64,000 nt of DNA from Microbacterium sp. Leaf320 (GCF_001423485.1 NZ_LMOD01000001.1:68617-132616); one strand, 5' to 3'. Shown: positions 18,879-28,428, counted from the first letter of the stretch. Notes: generated by a model from the sequence alone, not told the origin. Numbers and translations: made by a program.

Positions 18879-19682
18879 TCAGGCGGTGATGACCTCGACC
18901 TCGGCCTGCGCGAGAGCGGCCCCGAAAGCGGATTCCGGGGGAGTGTCCGTGACCAGGTAGTCGGCCCGGTCGAGCGTGGTCACCTGGGCGAACAGACGCC
19001 GGCCGAACTTCGAGGAGTCGGCGAGGATGGCGGTGCGATCGGCGCGCTGGATCATCTCGGCCATCATGTTCGCATCCCCCATGTTCGACGTCGAGAAGCC
19101 GGCCTCGTCGATGGCACCCACGGCGATCATCGCCAGATCGCAGCGGATGTCGACCTCGGGTCCGCCCGGGGTCATCGTGAACGTGACGGGCCCGGTGGTG
19201 GCCTGGGTGATAGCCCGCACCGCGCCACCGAACACATAGAGGTCGCGGAAGGCGGAGGGGGAGATCTCGGCAGGGATCCGCAGGTTGTTCGTCGCGATCG
19301 TGAGGTCGCGGTGGTTCCGCAGGGCGCGGGCGAGAGCCAGGGTCGTGGTCCCGGCGTTGAGCATGACGACGGCCCCGTCGTCGATCAGGCCCGCCGCGAG
19401 GCGCGCGATCTTCTCCTTCTCCTCGGTCTGCAGCCGAAGGCGGACGTCGAGTGCGCGGTCCTTGAGCTGCCCCTCGGCGCTGACCGCTCCGCCGTGCGTG
19501 CGGATGACGACGCCTTCGCGATCGAGCTGGTCGAGATCGCGGCGGATCGTGTCGATGGAGACGTGAAAGTGCTCGGCGAGGCCACCGACAGTCACTTCTC
19601 CCACCTGCTCGACGTAGGAGGCGAGATCCGCCTTCCGACCCGCCGGGAGGCGGCGCTTGGGCGACGGTGCAGTTGCTTCCAT
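18879..19682 (-). CDS. DeoR/GlpR family transcriptional regulator
   Basis: 267 residues. An N-terminal winged helix (about 17-70, VTVGGLAEHFHVSIDTIRRD) with the DeoR signature precedes a sugar-phosphate sensor domain of the ribose-5-phosphate isomerase-like fold (NAGTTTLALARAL; AIGAIDEAGFS-like). DeoR proteins usually repress sugar operons and release DNA when a phosphorylated sugar binds. It is divergent from the sugar operon that starts at 19932, so that operon is its likely target. ATG 19682 begins the conserved lysine/arginine-rich N-terminus; longer upstream frames run into the promoter region. Confidence 0.9.
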   Translation of the reverse strand: MEATAPSPKRRLPAGRKADLASYVEQVGEVTVGGLAEHFHVSIDTIRRDLDQLDREGVVIRTHGGAVSAEGQLKDRALDVRLRLQTEEKEKIARLAAGLIDDGAVVMLNAGTTTLALARALRNHRDLTIATNNLRIPAEISPSAFRDLYVFGGAVRAITQATTGPVTFTMTPGGPEVDIRCDLAMIAVGAIDEAGFSTSNMGDANMMAEMIQRADRTAILADSSKFGRRLFAQVTTLDRADYLVTDTPPESAFGAALAQAEVEVITA

Positions 19683-19824
19683 GCACACATCTCTAGCACA
19701 GAGAAGCGGGAAAGTCGGCAGAGTCCAGCAGAAAACTGCAGATCGAATGCGGCGGCGATGTGCCGCGCAGTGCCCGCCGTGGCAGGGATGTGCAGAGAGA
19801 TCTGTGATTACATCCATCGAATAG

Positions 19825-19867
19825 TGCAAAGAAGTGCTTGACGTTCTTGCAAATGGCGGCATAATAT
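19825..19867 (+). promoter_or_regulatory. Promoter and possible DeoR operator of the sugar operon
   Basis: TTGACG (19838-19843) and TAATAT (19862-19867) are 18 bases apart, a strong sigma-70 type promoter. Direct repeats TGCAAA at 19825-19830 and 19848-19853 flank and overlap the -35 region, a place where a repressor would block RNA polymerase. That they are the DeoR operator is inference. The rest of 19683-19931 holds no gene. Confidence 0.55.
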
Positions 19868-19931
19868 TGCTCAAAACCGCACGAACAAGCATCGAAGCGC
19901 GTGTGCGGCACGATCTCGAAGAGGAGAAGTG

Positions 19932-21227
19932 ATGATCACAGTGGGGCGAGGGCGACGCATTCTGAAGCTCGCCGGCGCAGCGACGGCGGCCGTGACGGTC
20001 CTGGCCGTGGCAGGGTGCGCGGCAGGCGACAGCGGAACGGATGGAGGAGACGGCGGAGACGTCACCATCGAGTTCGCACAGTGGTGGGAGCCCGAGCTCC
20101 CCGACGGTGAGTTCCGGGCGCTCATCGACGAGTTCGAAGACGCCAACCCGGGCATCACGGTCAAGCTCGTGAGCGGCCCGTACGCATCGACCAAGGAGCA
20201 GCTGTTCGCAGGGGCGGCATCCGGCACCATGCCGGACGTCGTCGGACTCGACGGCGCGTGGGTCAACGACTTCGCCTCGCAGGGCGTCATCGCAGACCTG
20301 ACCGCCCTGATGAAGGAGAACGACTACGACGACAGCGAACTGGCGAGCCAGATCCAGGTCGACGGCAGCACCTACATGATCCCGGTCGTGAACTTCGTCT
20401 ACCCGATGTTCACGAACGACACTCTGCTGGCAGACGCGGGCGTCTCAGCGCCGCCCACCACCCGCACGGAGTTCGCGGATGCCGCATCGAAGGTCGCGGC
20501 CCTCGGCGGCGACGTCTCGGGCTGGGTGCTCCCGCTCTCGCTCGAAGCGCCGAACGGCGTGCAGAACGATGTCATGTCATGGGTGTGGGCGTCGGGCGGA
20601 TCGATGTTGAAGGACGGTCAGCCCGATCTGACCAACGGCGACGTCACGTCGGCGGTCGAGTTCATCGGCGGCATGTGGGATGACGGCTCGATCGCCTCCG
20701 GTTCCTTCACCATGAAGGAGCAGGACAAGGTCGAGGAGTTCACCAACGGTCGCGTCGGCATGATGATCGACTCGCTCGCGCACATCAACCTGATCCGTGA
20801 GACGAACCCCGACCTGACCTTCTCGATCTCGGCGCTCCCTGCCGAGGACGGCTACGACGGCGAGCGGGGCATCCCCTACGCATCCTGGGGCATCGGCGTG
20901 GCCGAGAACTCGGAGCACAAGGACGCCGCGTTCAAGCTGGTCGAGTTCCTGATGAGCGAGCAGACCAACTCCGAGCTCTCGACGATGGCGAATGCCTTCC
21001 CCGGCAACTCGAAGTCGGTTCCCGGATTCGTCGAGGACGACGAGCTGTTCGCCGAGGCGTTCGAGATCTACCAGGCGGGATACCCGGCGAACGAATTCAC
21101 CGGACTCCCCGTTGCGGAGGATCTGATGCGTCAGCTCGGTGAGCAGCTGCAGTCGGCCTTCGATGGTCAGCAGTCGATCGACGACGCGCTCAAGAAGGCG
21201 CAGGAGAGCTGGAAAGCGGAGTTCTGA
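19932..21227 (+). CDS. Sugar ABC transporter substrate-binding lipoprotein
   Basis: 431 residues. A signal peptide with lipobox LAVAGC gives a lipid-anchored mature protein beginning with Cys and a Gly/Asp-rich linker. The body is a type-1 extracellular solute-binding fold of the sugar family (TIEFAQWWEPELPDGEF, later MMIDSLAHINLI). It delivers a sugar to the two permeases encoded next. ATG 19932 is favoured over GTG 19929 by GAGGAGAA at 19921-19928. A strong hairpin just after the gene could keep its mRNA more abundant than that of the permeases. No ATPase gene is present in the operon, so a shared MsiK-like ATPase elsewhere is expected. Confidence 0.93.
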   Translation: MITVGRGRRILKLAGAATAAVTVLAVAGCAAGDSGTDGGDGGDVTIEFAQWWEPELPDGEFRALIDEFEDANPGITVKLVSGPYASTKEQLFAGAASGTMPDVVGLDGAWVNDFASQGVIADLTALMKENDYDDSELASQIQVDGSTYMIPVVNFVYPMFTNDTLLADAGVSAPPTTRTEFADAASKVAALGGDVSGWVLPLSLEAPNGVQNDVMSWVWASGGSMLKDGQPDLTNGDVTSAVEFIGGMWDDGSIASGSFTMKEQDKVEEFTNGRVGMMIDSLAHINLIRETNPDLTFSISALPAEDGYDGERGIPYASWGIGVAENSEHKDAAFKLVEFLMSEQTNSELSTMANAFPGNSKSVPGFVEDDELFAEAFEIYQAGYPANEFTGLPVAEDLMRQLGEQLQSAFDGQQSIDDALKKAQESWKAEF

Positions 21228-21249
21228 CCTCCCGCTTCCCGAATGAACG

Positions 21250-21284
21250 GGGTGCCGCATCGCGACCGATGCGATGCGGCACCC
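21250..21284 (+). promoter_or_regulatory. Intra-operon hairpin between binding protein and permease
   Basis: A perfect 14-bp stem (21250-21263 with 21271-21284) and a 7-base loop lie between the binding-protein stop and the permease start. No T run follows. Such hairpins usually stabilise the upstream mRNA or partly attenuate transcription. Confidence 0.7.
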
Positions 21285-21309
21285 GACCAACCAAGGAGCC
21301 ATGCTTCCC

Positions 21310-22233
21310 ATGAGTCTGAGAACATCCGACGACACCGAGGTGATCGTCACCGGGGTCTCGATGTCGCGTCGTCGGCGGCAGCTGCGCAAGACCACCGAGT
21401 CGTACGCCTTCCTCTCGCCGACGATCATCCTGCTCTTCGTCCTCATGATCGTGCCGATCGTCATGGTGATCGGGTACTCGTTCCAGGACAACGTGATCCT
21501 GAACAAATCGCCCGAGTTCGTCGGGATCGGCAACTACGTCGAGATCCTGTCGGACCCGCGCTTCTGGAAGGCCACCGGCAACACGATCCTCTTCACGGTG
21601 ACCAGCGTGGTCGCGCACCTGGTGCTCGGACTCGCCTTCGCGATGATGCTGAACAGTCCGCTGCTCGGCCGCTTCTCGCGTTCCTTCTTCCGCGCGCTCT
21701 ACGTGCTGCCGTGGCTCTTCACGGTCGCCGTCATCGCCGTGCTGTGGCGCATGCTCCTCGCCCCGAACGGCGTCGTGAACTTCCTGCTCAACACCGACAT
21801 CGAATGGCTCGCCTCGCCGCAGCTCGCGCTCGGGACGATCATCTTCATCAACATCTGGGCCGGGTACCCCTTCTTCATGGTGAGCCTGCTGGCGGGCCTC
21901 CAGGGCATCCCGAACGAGCTGAACGAGGCCGCGACCGTCGACGGCGCGGGTGCGGTGCAGCGGTTCTGGAACGTCACCGTCCCTCAGCTCCGGCCGATCA
22001 TCGTCAGCCTCGTCCTGCTCGATCTCATCTGGACCTCTCAGCAGTTCGCCCTCATCTGGATGACCACCGGCGGCGGACCGATCGACGTGACCGAGGTCCT
22101 CAGCACCTTCACCTACAAGCTCGCCTTCGCCAAGTACGACTTCTCGCTCGCGGCCACCTCCGCCGTGCTCGTCCTGCTGATGTCGATGGTGCTCGCCGTC
22201 TTCTACGTCCGTCACCAGAAAGCGAGGGACTGA
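21310..22233 (+). CDS. Sugar ABC transporter permease, MalF type
   Basis: 307 residues with about six membrane helices and the EAA loop (NELNEAATVDGAGAVQRFW) that contacts the ATPase. It pairs with the next gene to form the transmembrane channel for the sugar delivered by the lipoprotein. AAGGAG at 21293-21298 fits ATG 21310 better than ATG 21301, which would leave two bases of spacing. Confidence 0.92.
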   Translation: MSLRTSDDTEVIVTGVSMSRRRRQLRKTTESYAFLSPTIILLFVLMIVPIVMVIGYSFQDNVILNKSPEFVGIGNYVEILSDPRFWKATGNTILFTVTSVVAHLVLGLAFAMMLNSPLLGRFSRSFFRALYVLPWLFTVAVIAVLWRMLLAPNGVVNFLLNTDIEWLASPQLALGTIIFINIWAGYPFFMVSLLAGLQGIPNELNEAATVDGAGAVQRFWNVTVPQLRPIIVSLVLLDLIWTSQQFALIWMTTGGGPIDVTEVLSTFTYKLAFAKYDFSLAATSAVLVLLMSMVLAVFYVRHQKARD

Positions 22234-22235
22234 CC

Positions 22236-23081
22236 ATGGCTCTCACCGTTCAGAACCAGCGTCGCGTCGCCAAGACCGGCGTGATGATCGGCCTGATCCT
22301 CGGTGCCGTGTTCGCCGCGGGGCCGGTGCTCTGGATGCTCTCGAGCTCGTTCAAGTCGAACACCCAGATCTTCGAGCTTCCGCCTCGGCTTCTCACCGAC
22401 ACGTTCTCGTTCGACGCGTACATCGCGATCTTCACGAACCCCGAGACGATGCGGTTCTTCCTGAACAGCTACGTCGTCGCGGGCTCCGTCACGATCCTGA
22501 CGCTCCTCGTCGCGATCCAGGCGGCATACGCGTTCAGCCGCTTCGAGTTTCGGGGCAAGCGCATCCTGAACGTCGTGATCGTCAGCGTGCAGGCCGTGCC
22601 GCCGATCACCCTGCTGATCCCGTACTTCGGGCTGATGGTGGCGCTCGGGCTGTACAACTCGTACCTCGGGCTGATCCTGACCTACATGGTGTTCACGCTG
22701 CCCTACGCGATCATCATGATGACCGGCTACTTCAACACTCTCCCGAAAGAGCTCGACGAGGCCGTGCGTGTCGACGGTGCAGGATCGATGACCGCCCTGT
22801 GGCGCATCCTGGTGCCGATCTCGATCCCCGGCATCGTCTCGGTCGGCATCTACACCTTCATGATCGCGTGGAACGAGTACCTGTTCGCGCTGACGCTCAC
22901 CCGCACGATCGACATGCGCACGGTGCCCATCGGCATCCAGCTGCTCATGGGCCAGCACTCGTACGAGTGGAACCAGATCATGGCGATGAGCGTGCTCGGA
23001 TCCATCCCCGTGCTCATCCTCTTCCTCTTCTTCCAGCGGTACTTCATCAGCGGTCTCACGGCGGGGTCCGTGAAGAGCTGA
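22236..23081 (+). CDS. Sugar ABC transporter permease, MalG type
   Basis: 281 residues, six helices, with the EAA loop ELDEAVRVDGAGSMTALWRI and the C-terminal GLTAGSVKS tail typical of MalG-like subunits. The ATG lies two bases after the preceding stop, so the two permeases are translated together. Confidence 0.93.
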   Translation: MALTVQNQRRVAKTGVMIGLILGAVFAAGPVLWMLSSSFKSNTQIFELPPRLLTDTFSFDAYIAIFTNPETMRFFLNSYVVAGSVTILTLLVAIQAAYAFSRFEFRGKRILNVVIVSVQAVPPITLLIPYFGLMVALGLYNSYLGLILTYMVFTLPYAIIMMTGYFNTLPKELDEAVRVDGAGSMTALWRILVPISIPGIVSVGIYTFMIAWNEYLFALTLTRTIDMRTVPIGIQLLMGQHSYEWNQIMAMSVLGSIPVLILFLFFQRYFISGLTAGSVKS

Positions 23082-23126
23082 CGTCGTGCCGACGGATCAA
23101 CGACCACCACGAAACAGGAGAATCAA

Positions 23127-23990
23127 GTGCTCTACACCGGCAAATCCATCCTCGATGTCGCCAATGAGAACAACTTCGCCATCCCGGCGTTCAACATCAG
23201 CGACTGGGCGATGTTCAACGGGATCATGGACATCAGTGAAGAGAAGGCCGCTCCGGTCATCATCGCCATCCACCCCGACGAGGTGTCTCACATCACGACC
23301 GACCTGATCGCGGCGATGCACTCCCGTGCACACCGTTCGAGCGTGCCCGTCGCGATCCACTGGGACCACGGCGGAAGCTACGAGCAGATCATCACGGCCA
23401 TCAAGGCGGGTTTCACCTCGGTCATGATCGATGCCTCGCTGCTGCCGTTCGATGAGAACGTCGCGCTGACCCGCAAGGTGGTCGACGCGGCTCACGCGGT
23501 GGGCATCCAGGTCGAGGGCGAGCTGGGCACGATCGGTGCGAACGACAGCTACGGCGAGTCCGGCGCGGCGGAGATCATCTACACGAACCCCGCTGACGCG
23601 GTGCGCTTCGTCGAGGAGACCGGGGTCGACAGCCTCGCGATCGCGATCGGCACCTCGCACGGCCTCTACCCGAGCGACAAGAACCCCGAGCTGCGTCACG
23701 ACCTGCTCGAGGAGATCAAGGCCGCGATCGGGATTCCGCTCGTGCTGCACGGCGGATCGTCCAACCCGGACGCCGAGCTGCGTCGCGCGGTCGACCTGGG
23801 CATCAACAAGATCAACATCTCGAGCGACATCAAGGTCTCGTACCACAACCGCATGCGCGAGATCCTCGGCACCGATCAGCGTCTGCGCGAGCCCAACGCG
23901 ATCCAGCCGGCGGCACTCGAAGCCATGAAGGTGACGGCTGCTGAGAAGATCGACCTGTTCGGCGCAGACGGCAAGGCATCGCTGTACTGA
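23127..23990 (+). CDS. Class II ketose-bisphosphate aldolase
   Basis: 287 residues. Zinc and substrate motifs of class II aldolases are present: HWDHGGS (about 82-88), EGELGTIG (about 131-138), GTSHGLYPS (about 175-183) and LHGGSSN (about 207-213). It would split fructose-1,6- or tagatose-1,6-bisphosphate into dihydroxyacetone phosphate and glyceraldehyde 3-phosphate. The sequence is nearer the GatY/KbaY-like branch than the housekeeping Fba, judged by length and by the YGESG loop. GTG start with AGGAG at 23117-23121. It is the first catabolic gene after the importer. Confidence 0.88.
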   Translation: MLYTGKSILDVANENNFAIPAFNISDWAMFNGIMDISEEKAAPVIIAIHPDEVSHITTDLIAAMHSRAHRSSVPVAIHWDHGGSYEQIITAIKAGFTSVMIDASLLPFDENVALTRKVVDAAHAVGIQVEGELGTIGANDSYGESGAAEIIYTNPADAVRFVEETGVDSLAIAIGTSHGLYPSDKNPELRHDLLEEIKAAIGIPLVLHGGSSNPDAELRRAVDLGINKINISSDIKVSYHNRMREILGTDQRLREPNAIQPAALEAMKVTAAEKIDLFGADGKASLY

Positions 23991-24020
23991 CGCTGCGGAC
24001 TCGGGAGGATGATCGGCGAC

Positions 24021-25217
24021 GTGGACAGAACGCTCGTACTCGGACTCGGCGGCACCGTCGACTACGAGCTCATGTGGGACTCATCGGTGTTCGACAGGCT
24101 GGCGCTCGCGCACGGCGTGCGGCGCCACGAGCTCACGACCACGGCGCCGATCACCGACGAGCGCTCGCTGCTGGTGGCGGTGCTGGCCTTCGTCGCCTCG
24201 GGCACCGGGGCGGAGCGATTCGTCGCCTCGTCCGAGGTGATCGAGGACTTCGTGTCGCACTTCGAGTACGCGATCACGCTCGGCGGCACCGGTGTGCGGG
24301 CGGGGCTCGTGCTCGACGCCCTCGGCATTCCGAGCGTGCAGCACCTGGTGAGCATCGACGACAACGTGCGCCGGCTGCTGCCTGAATCGATCTCGTACAT
24401 CTGCTCGGCGACCGAGGACACCCTCGACCCGCACCTGATCGTGCAGTACCCGGTCGGCGCGCACGTGCGCCTCACCGACGGAGAGGTGCTGTCACCCGCC
24501 CCCAACCGGCTGATCTTCGCGAACGACCCGCCGAACCGACGCATGCTGCTCTCGGAGGATCTGCCGACGACTCTGACCGATGCCGGCGTCTTCCTCGTCT
24601 CGGGCTTCAACACGATGCAGGATCACGACCTGCTCGAGCAGCGGCTCATCGAGGTGCAGCGGGCGATGTCGAGCCTGCCTGGCGACGCTCTCGTCTACTA
24701 CGAGGACGCGGGTTTCTACACGCGAGGCTTCGCCGAGACCGTGCGAGCCCGGTTGCTGCCGCAGATCGACGTCTACGGCATGAACGAGGACGAGCTGCAG
24801 GAGTACCTCGGTCGGTCCGTGAACCTGCTCGACGAGTCCGACGTCATCCGGGCCCTGCGCGAGGCGCACATGATCATCCCGGCTCGCGCGCTCGTGGTGC
24901 ACACGCGTTACTGGGCCATCGGCGTCGGACCGGATGCCGCTCGGCACCGTGCTGCTCTCGACAGTGCCGTCGTCGTCGCCGCCACCCGCTATCGCGTCGG
25001 TGACGGCGTGACGTCGGACGACGTCGAGAACACGTCGTCGATGCCCAGGCACGGGGGAGGGGAGGCGCTCGTCTCGGCCATCGAGACGGCGCTGCCGGAC
25101 GCCGTGGGCGTCGCGGCATTCTCGCTCGACGTCCCCACCCCGACCACCGTCGGACTCGGAGACACGTTCGTCGGTGGTTTCCTCGCGGGGGCCGTGCGAT
25201 CGAAGGAGACCGTATGA
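24021..25217 (+). CDS. ADP-dependent glucokinase/phosphofructokinase family protein
   Basis: About 398 residues. Features of the ADP-specific sugar kinase family (ribokinase-like fold) are GLGGTVDYE at the N-terminus, ITLGGTGVRAGLVLDALG near 90, GMNEDEL near 255 and the catalytic anion-hole motif TVGLGDTFVGG near residue 380 with its aspartate base. Members phosphorylate glucose or fructose-6-phosphate with ADP and are best known from archaea. In this operon it should supply the substrate for the aldolase. GGGAGG at 24003-24008 abuts ATG 24009 and cannot serve it, so GTG 24021 is chosen; ATG 24009 is the alternative. The gene overlaps the isomerase by four bases. Confidence 0.8.
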   Translation: MDRTLVLGLGGTVDYELMWDSSVFDRLALAHGVRRHELTTTAPITDERSLLVAVLAFVASGTGAERFVASSEVIEDFVSHFEYAITLGGTGVRAGLVLDALGIPSVQHLVSIDDNVRRLLPESISYICSATEDTLDPHLIVQYPVGAHVRLTDGEVLSPAPNRLIFANDPPNRRMLLSEDLPTTLTDAGVFLVSGFNTMQDHDLLEQRLIEVQRAMSSLPGDALVYYEDAGFYTRGFAETVRARLLPQIDVYGMNEDELQEYLGRSVNLLDESDVIRALREAHMIIPARALVVHTRYWAIGVGPDAARHRAALDSAVVVAATRYRVGDGVTSDDVENTSSMPRHGGGEALVSAIETALPDAVGVAAFSLDVPTPTTVGLGDTFVGGFLAGAVRSKETV

Positions 25218-26191
25218 ATCCCATCCTGCTGCCGTCGAACCGGCCCGCCGAGCGCTTCTACCGAGGTGGTGCACGCATCAGCGCCTTCCGCGGCGATGAC
25301 GGGGCCGCGGCCCGGGAACCCGAGGACTGGATCGGCTCGACGACCACCGTCAACGGCGAGCCCGAGCTCGGTCTCACCACGCTCCCGGACGGGCGGGTGC
25401 TGCGCGATGCGATCGAGCGCGACCCGGTCGCCTGGCTCGGAGACGACCACGTCGCACGGTGGGGTGCGGACACCCGCCTGCTTGTGAAGCTGCTCGATGC
25501 CGGGCAGCGGCTGCCCGTGCACGCGCATCCGCACGACGACTTCGCGGCGACGCACCTCGGGCGGGCGCACGGCAAGGCGGAGGCCTGGTACATCCTGCAG
25601 GGCGGCACTGTGCACATCGGCCTGCGGCAGGACGTCGAGGCAGCCGATCTGGCCGCGCTCGTCGATCGACAGGACGCGACGACGCTGCTCGGTGTCCTGC
25701 ATGAGATCGAGGTCGCCGCGGGAGATGTGGTCTGGGTGCCGCCGGGCGAGCTGCACGCGATCGGCGCCGGCGTGCTGTTGCTCGAGCTGCAGCAGCCGGA
25801 AGACCTGTCGATCCTGCTCGAGTGGGGAGACTTCGCGATCGACGGCGCGGCGGTGGGCCATCTCGGCCTCGGGTTCGAGCTGGCGCTCGCCGCGGTCACC
25901 ACGACCGCACGATCGGCCACGGACCTCGACGCGCTGATCACGACCGCCCCCGCATCGGGCTCCGCCCTTCCTGGTGCTGCCGACGAGTACTTCCGCCTCG
26001 AACGGATCCCCGTCGACGGCTCCACCGTCATCGGACGCGGCTTCTCGATCGTGATCGTGAACGACGGCGAGGTCGAGATCGGGGCGCAGCGACTCCGCAG
26101 CGGCTCGACCCTGCTCGTGCCCCACGCGGCCGGAGCGCTCGCGGCGACAGGTGCGGGTGAACTGCTCGTGGCGCGTCCACCCGCACCCTGA
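25214..26191 (+). CDS. manA: Class I mannose-6-phosphate isomerase
   Basis: 325 residues, a cupin-type zinc isomerase. Zinc ligands appear in PVHAHPHDDFA (about 97-107) and GKAEAWYIL (about 117-125), with the later GELHAIGAGVLLLELQ. It interconverts mannose-6-phosphate and fructose-6-phosphate. It is shorter than enteric ManA, like many Firmicutes and actinobacterial class I enzymes. The ATG overlaps the kinase stop (ATGA), so kinase and isomerase are translationally coupled, which argues that they act on one pathway. Confidence 0.85.
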   Translation: MNPILLPSNRPAERFYRGGARISAFRGDDGAAAREPEDWIGSTTTVNGEPELGLTTLPDGRVLRDAIERDPVAWLGDDHVARWGADTRLLVKLLDAGQRLPVHAHPHDDFAATHLGRAHGKAEAWYILQGGTVHIGLRQDVEAADLAALVDRQDATTLLGVLHEIEVAAGDVVWVPPGELHAIGAGVLLLELQQPEDLSILLEWGDFAIDGAAVGHLGLGFELALAAVTTTARSATDLDALITTAPASGSALPGAADEYFRLERIPVDGSTVIGRGFSIVIVNDGEVEIGAQRLRSGSTLLVPHAAGALAATGAGELLVARPPAP

Positions 26192-26220
26192 CGCCGGAAT
26201 CGACGCGGATTCTCCCCGGC

Positions 26221-26226
26221 TAGACT
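26221..26226 (+). promoter_or_regulatory. -10 box TAGACT for the DUF3817-guaA pair
   Basis: TAGACT ends 6 bases before ATG 26233; the transcript would be leaderless. Confidence 0.6.
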
Positions 26227-26232
26227 GGAGTC

Positions 26233-26703
26233 ATGCCCGAACCGAAAGTCGCCAGCTTTCCGGCGATCCGTGGTGCGCTGAAGTTCTACCAGATCGCGTC
26301 GATCATCACCGGAGTCATGCTGCTCCTGCTGGTCGCCGAGATGGTGCTGAAGTACACGCCGATCCGACTCGAGCTCTTCGCGGGAGGGTCCGGCGGTCTG
26401 CTGTGGTTCGCTCCCGTCGTCGAAGGGCCCGAGGGCCTCGAGTCGACCGGTGACGGACTCAACATCTCGCTCTCGATCCTCGTCGCGCACGGTTGGTTCT
26501 ACGTCGTGTACCTCTTCGCGTGCTTCCGGATGTGGAGCCTGATGCGCTGGCCGTTCCTGCGCTTCATCCTGCTCGCGCTCGGCGGCGTCATCCCGCTGCT
26601 GTCGTTCTTCATGGAGGCCATCGTCGCCCGCGACGTCAAGGCCTACCTCGCTTCGAGGGAGGCCGCCTCGGCCCCCGCCCCTGCCACGGAAGGTGTCCGG
26701 TGA
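26233..26703 (+). CDS. DUF3817 membrane protein
   Basis: 156 residues with three or four hydrophobic helices. The stretch [15 protein letters not shown] near the start and [15 protein letters not shown] near residue 85 are the DUF3817 pattern. Family members are small inner-membrane proteins of unknown function, often found beside guaA in actinobacteria. The stop overlaps the guaA GTG, so the two are expressed together. Confidence 0.85.
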   Translation: MPEPKVASFPAIRGALKFYQIASIITGVMLLLLVAEMVLKYTPIRLELFAGGSGGLLWFAPVVEGPEGLESTGDGLNISLSILVAHGWFYVVYLFACFRMWSLMRWPFLRFILLALGGVIPLLSFFMEAIVARDVKAYLASREAASAPAPATEGVR

Positions 26704-28286
26704 CCGAACAGTCCGAGACCCAGCAGCGCCCCACGCTCGTCGTCGACTTCGGCGCGCAGTACGCGCAGCTGATCGCCCGTCGGGTGCGTGAGGCCGGTGT
26801 CTACAGCGAGATCGTGCCGCACACCGCGACGGCCGCCGAGATCGCCGAGAAGAACCCGGTCGCGATCATCCTCTCGGGTGGTCCGTCGTCGGTCTACGAA
26901 GAGGGCGCTCCCCGCCTGGACCCCGCGGTCTTCGAGCTCGGGGTGCCCACCCTCGGCATCTGCTACGGCTTCCAGTACATGGCGCAGACCCTCGGCGGCG
27001 AGGTCGCGAACACCGGCCTGCGCGAGTACGGCGCGACGGATGCCGTCATCTCGGGGGACGGCGGCACGCTGCTCGGCGGCCAGCCGGCCGAGCAGAACGT
27101 CTGGATGAGCCACGGCGACCAGGTCGCCAAGGCCCCCGAGGGCTTCGACGTGCTCGCTACGACCGACGCCACCAAGGTCGCCGCGTTCGCGAACGAGGAG
27201 CGCGGCTTCTACGGCGTGCAATGGCACCCCGAGGTCAAGCACTCCGACCACGGACAGCGTGTGATCGAGAACTTCCTGCACAAGGGCGCAGGTCTCGCGT
27301 CCGACTGGAACAGCGGCAACGTGATCGCCGAGCAGGTCGAGCGCATCCGCGAGCAGGTGGGTGACGCACGCGTCATCTCGGCGCTGTCCGGCGGCGTCGA
27401 CTCGGCGGTCTCGACCGCTCTCGTGCACAAGGCGATCGGCGACCAGCTGACCGCGGTCTTCGTCGACCACGGGCTACTCCGCAAGGGCGAGCGCGAGCAG
27501 GTCGAGAAGGACTACGTCGAGTCCACCGGTGTGCGTCTGATCACGGTCGACGCGGCAGACGTCTTCCTCGGTCACCTCGCGGGCGTCACCGACCCCGAGG
27601 AGAAGCGCAAGATCATCGGTCGCGAGTTCATCCGCGCCTTCGAGAAGGTGCAGCTCGACCTCGTCGCCGAGGCGAAGGCCTCGGGCGGCGCCCCGGTCAA
27701 GTTCCTCGTGCAGGGCACGCTGTACCCCGACGTCGTCGAGTCCGGCGGTGGCGCCGGAACCGCGAACATCAAGTCGCACCACAACGTCGGCGGACTCCCC
27801 GACGACCTCGACTTCGAGCTCATCGAGCCGCTGCGCGCCCTGTTCAAGGACGAGGTTCGTGCGATCGGCCGCGAACTCGGCATCCCCGAGGCGATCGTCG
27901 GCCGTCAGCCCTTCCCCGGGCCGGGTCTTGGCATCCGCATCATCGGCGAGGTCACGCAGGACCGCCTCGAGATCCTCCGTGAGGCCGACGCGATCGCTCG
28001 CGAGGAGCTCACCAAGGCAGGACTCGACCAGGACATCTGGCAGTGCCCCGTCGTGCTGCTCGCCGACGTCCGCTCGGTCGGCGTGCAGGGCGACGGCCGC
28101 ACCTACGGGCATCCGATCGTGCTGCGCCCCGTCTCGAGCGAAGACGCGATGACCGCCGACTGGACGCGTCTGCCCTACGACGTGCTGTCCAAGATCTCGA
28201 ACCGCATCACCAACGGCGTCCGCGACGTCAACCGCGTGGTGCTCGACGTGACGTCGAAGCCGCCGGGAACCATCGAGTGGGAGTGA
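26700..28286 (+). CDS. guaA: GMP synthase (glutamine-hydrolysing)
   Basis: 528 residues. An N-terminal class I glutaminase (GICYGFQY with the catalytic Cys; WHPEV with His and Glu) is followed by the ATP-pyrophosphatase domain (SGGVDSAV P-loop) and the dimerisation domain ending GTIEWE. It converts XMP to GMP, the step after guaB at the window start. GTG 26700 overlaps the DUF3817 stop; this start places the conserved [12 protein letters not shown] at residue 14. Confidence 0.97.
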   Translation: MTEQSETQQRPTLVVDFGAQYAQLIARRVREAGVYSEIVPHTATAAEIAEKNPVAIILSGGPSSVYEEGAPRLDPAVFELGVPTLGICYGFQYMAQTLGGEVANTGLREYGATDAVISGDGGTLLGGQPAEQNVWMSHGDQVAKAPEGFDVLATTDATKVAAFANEERGFYGVQWHPEVKHSDHGQRVIENFLHKGAGLASDWNSGNVIAEQVERIREQVGDARVISALSGGVDSAVSTALVHKAIGDQLTAVFVDHGLLRKGEREQVEKDYVESTGVRLITVDAADVFLGHLAGVTDPEEKRKIIGREFIRAFEKVQLDLVAEAKASGGAPVKFLVQGTLYPDVVESGGGAGTANIKSHHNVGGLPDDLDFELIEPLRALFKDEVRAIGRELGIPEAIVGRQPFPGPGLGIRIIGEVTQDRLEILREADAIAREELTKAGLDQDIWQCPVVLLADVRSVGVQGDGRTYGHPIVLRPVSSEDAMTADWTRLPYDVLSKISNRITNGVRDVNRVVLDVTSKPPGTIEWE

Positions 28287-28354
28287 CGCAGGAGCTCCCG
28301 CTCGCATAGGCACTGCGTGGCACTCGGCCGCGCCAGCGGGCGAGTGGGAGTGAC
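28275..28354 (+). repeat. 14-bp direct repeat at the guaA 3' end
   Basis: CGAGTGGGAGTGAC occurs at 28275-28288, across the guaA stop codon, and again at 28341-28354, 66 bases downstream in untranslated DNA. Confidence 0.85.
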
Positions 28355-28376
28355 TTCACTCTCGCGCCGGTGACAT

Positions 28377-28412
28377 CGAACGGGCACGGACCACAGGGTC
28401 TGTGCCCGTTCG
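28377..28412 (+). terminator. Terminator-like hairpin after guaA
   Basis: A 16-bp stem with one mismatch (28377-28392 with 28397-28412) and loop ACAG lies 90 bases after the guaA stop and just before the ldh start region. Confidence 0.7.
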
Positions 28413-28422
28413 GTATTTCGGG

Positions 28423-28428
28423 CAGGAT
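28423..28428 (+). promoter_or_regulatory. Weak -10 box CAGGAT for ldh
   Basis: CAGGAT keeps the important A2 and T6 of the -10 consensus and ends 6 bases before ATG 28435. Confidence 0.35.
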
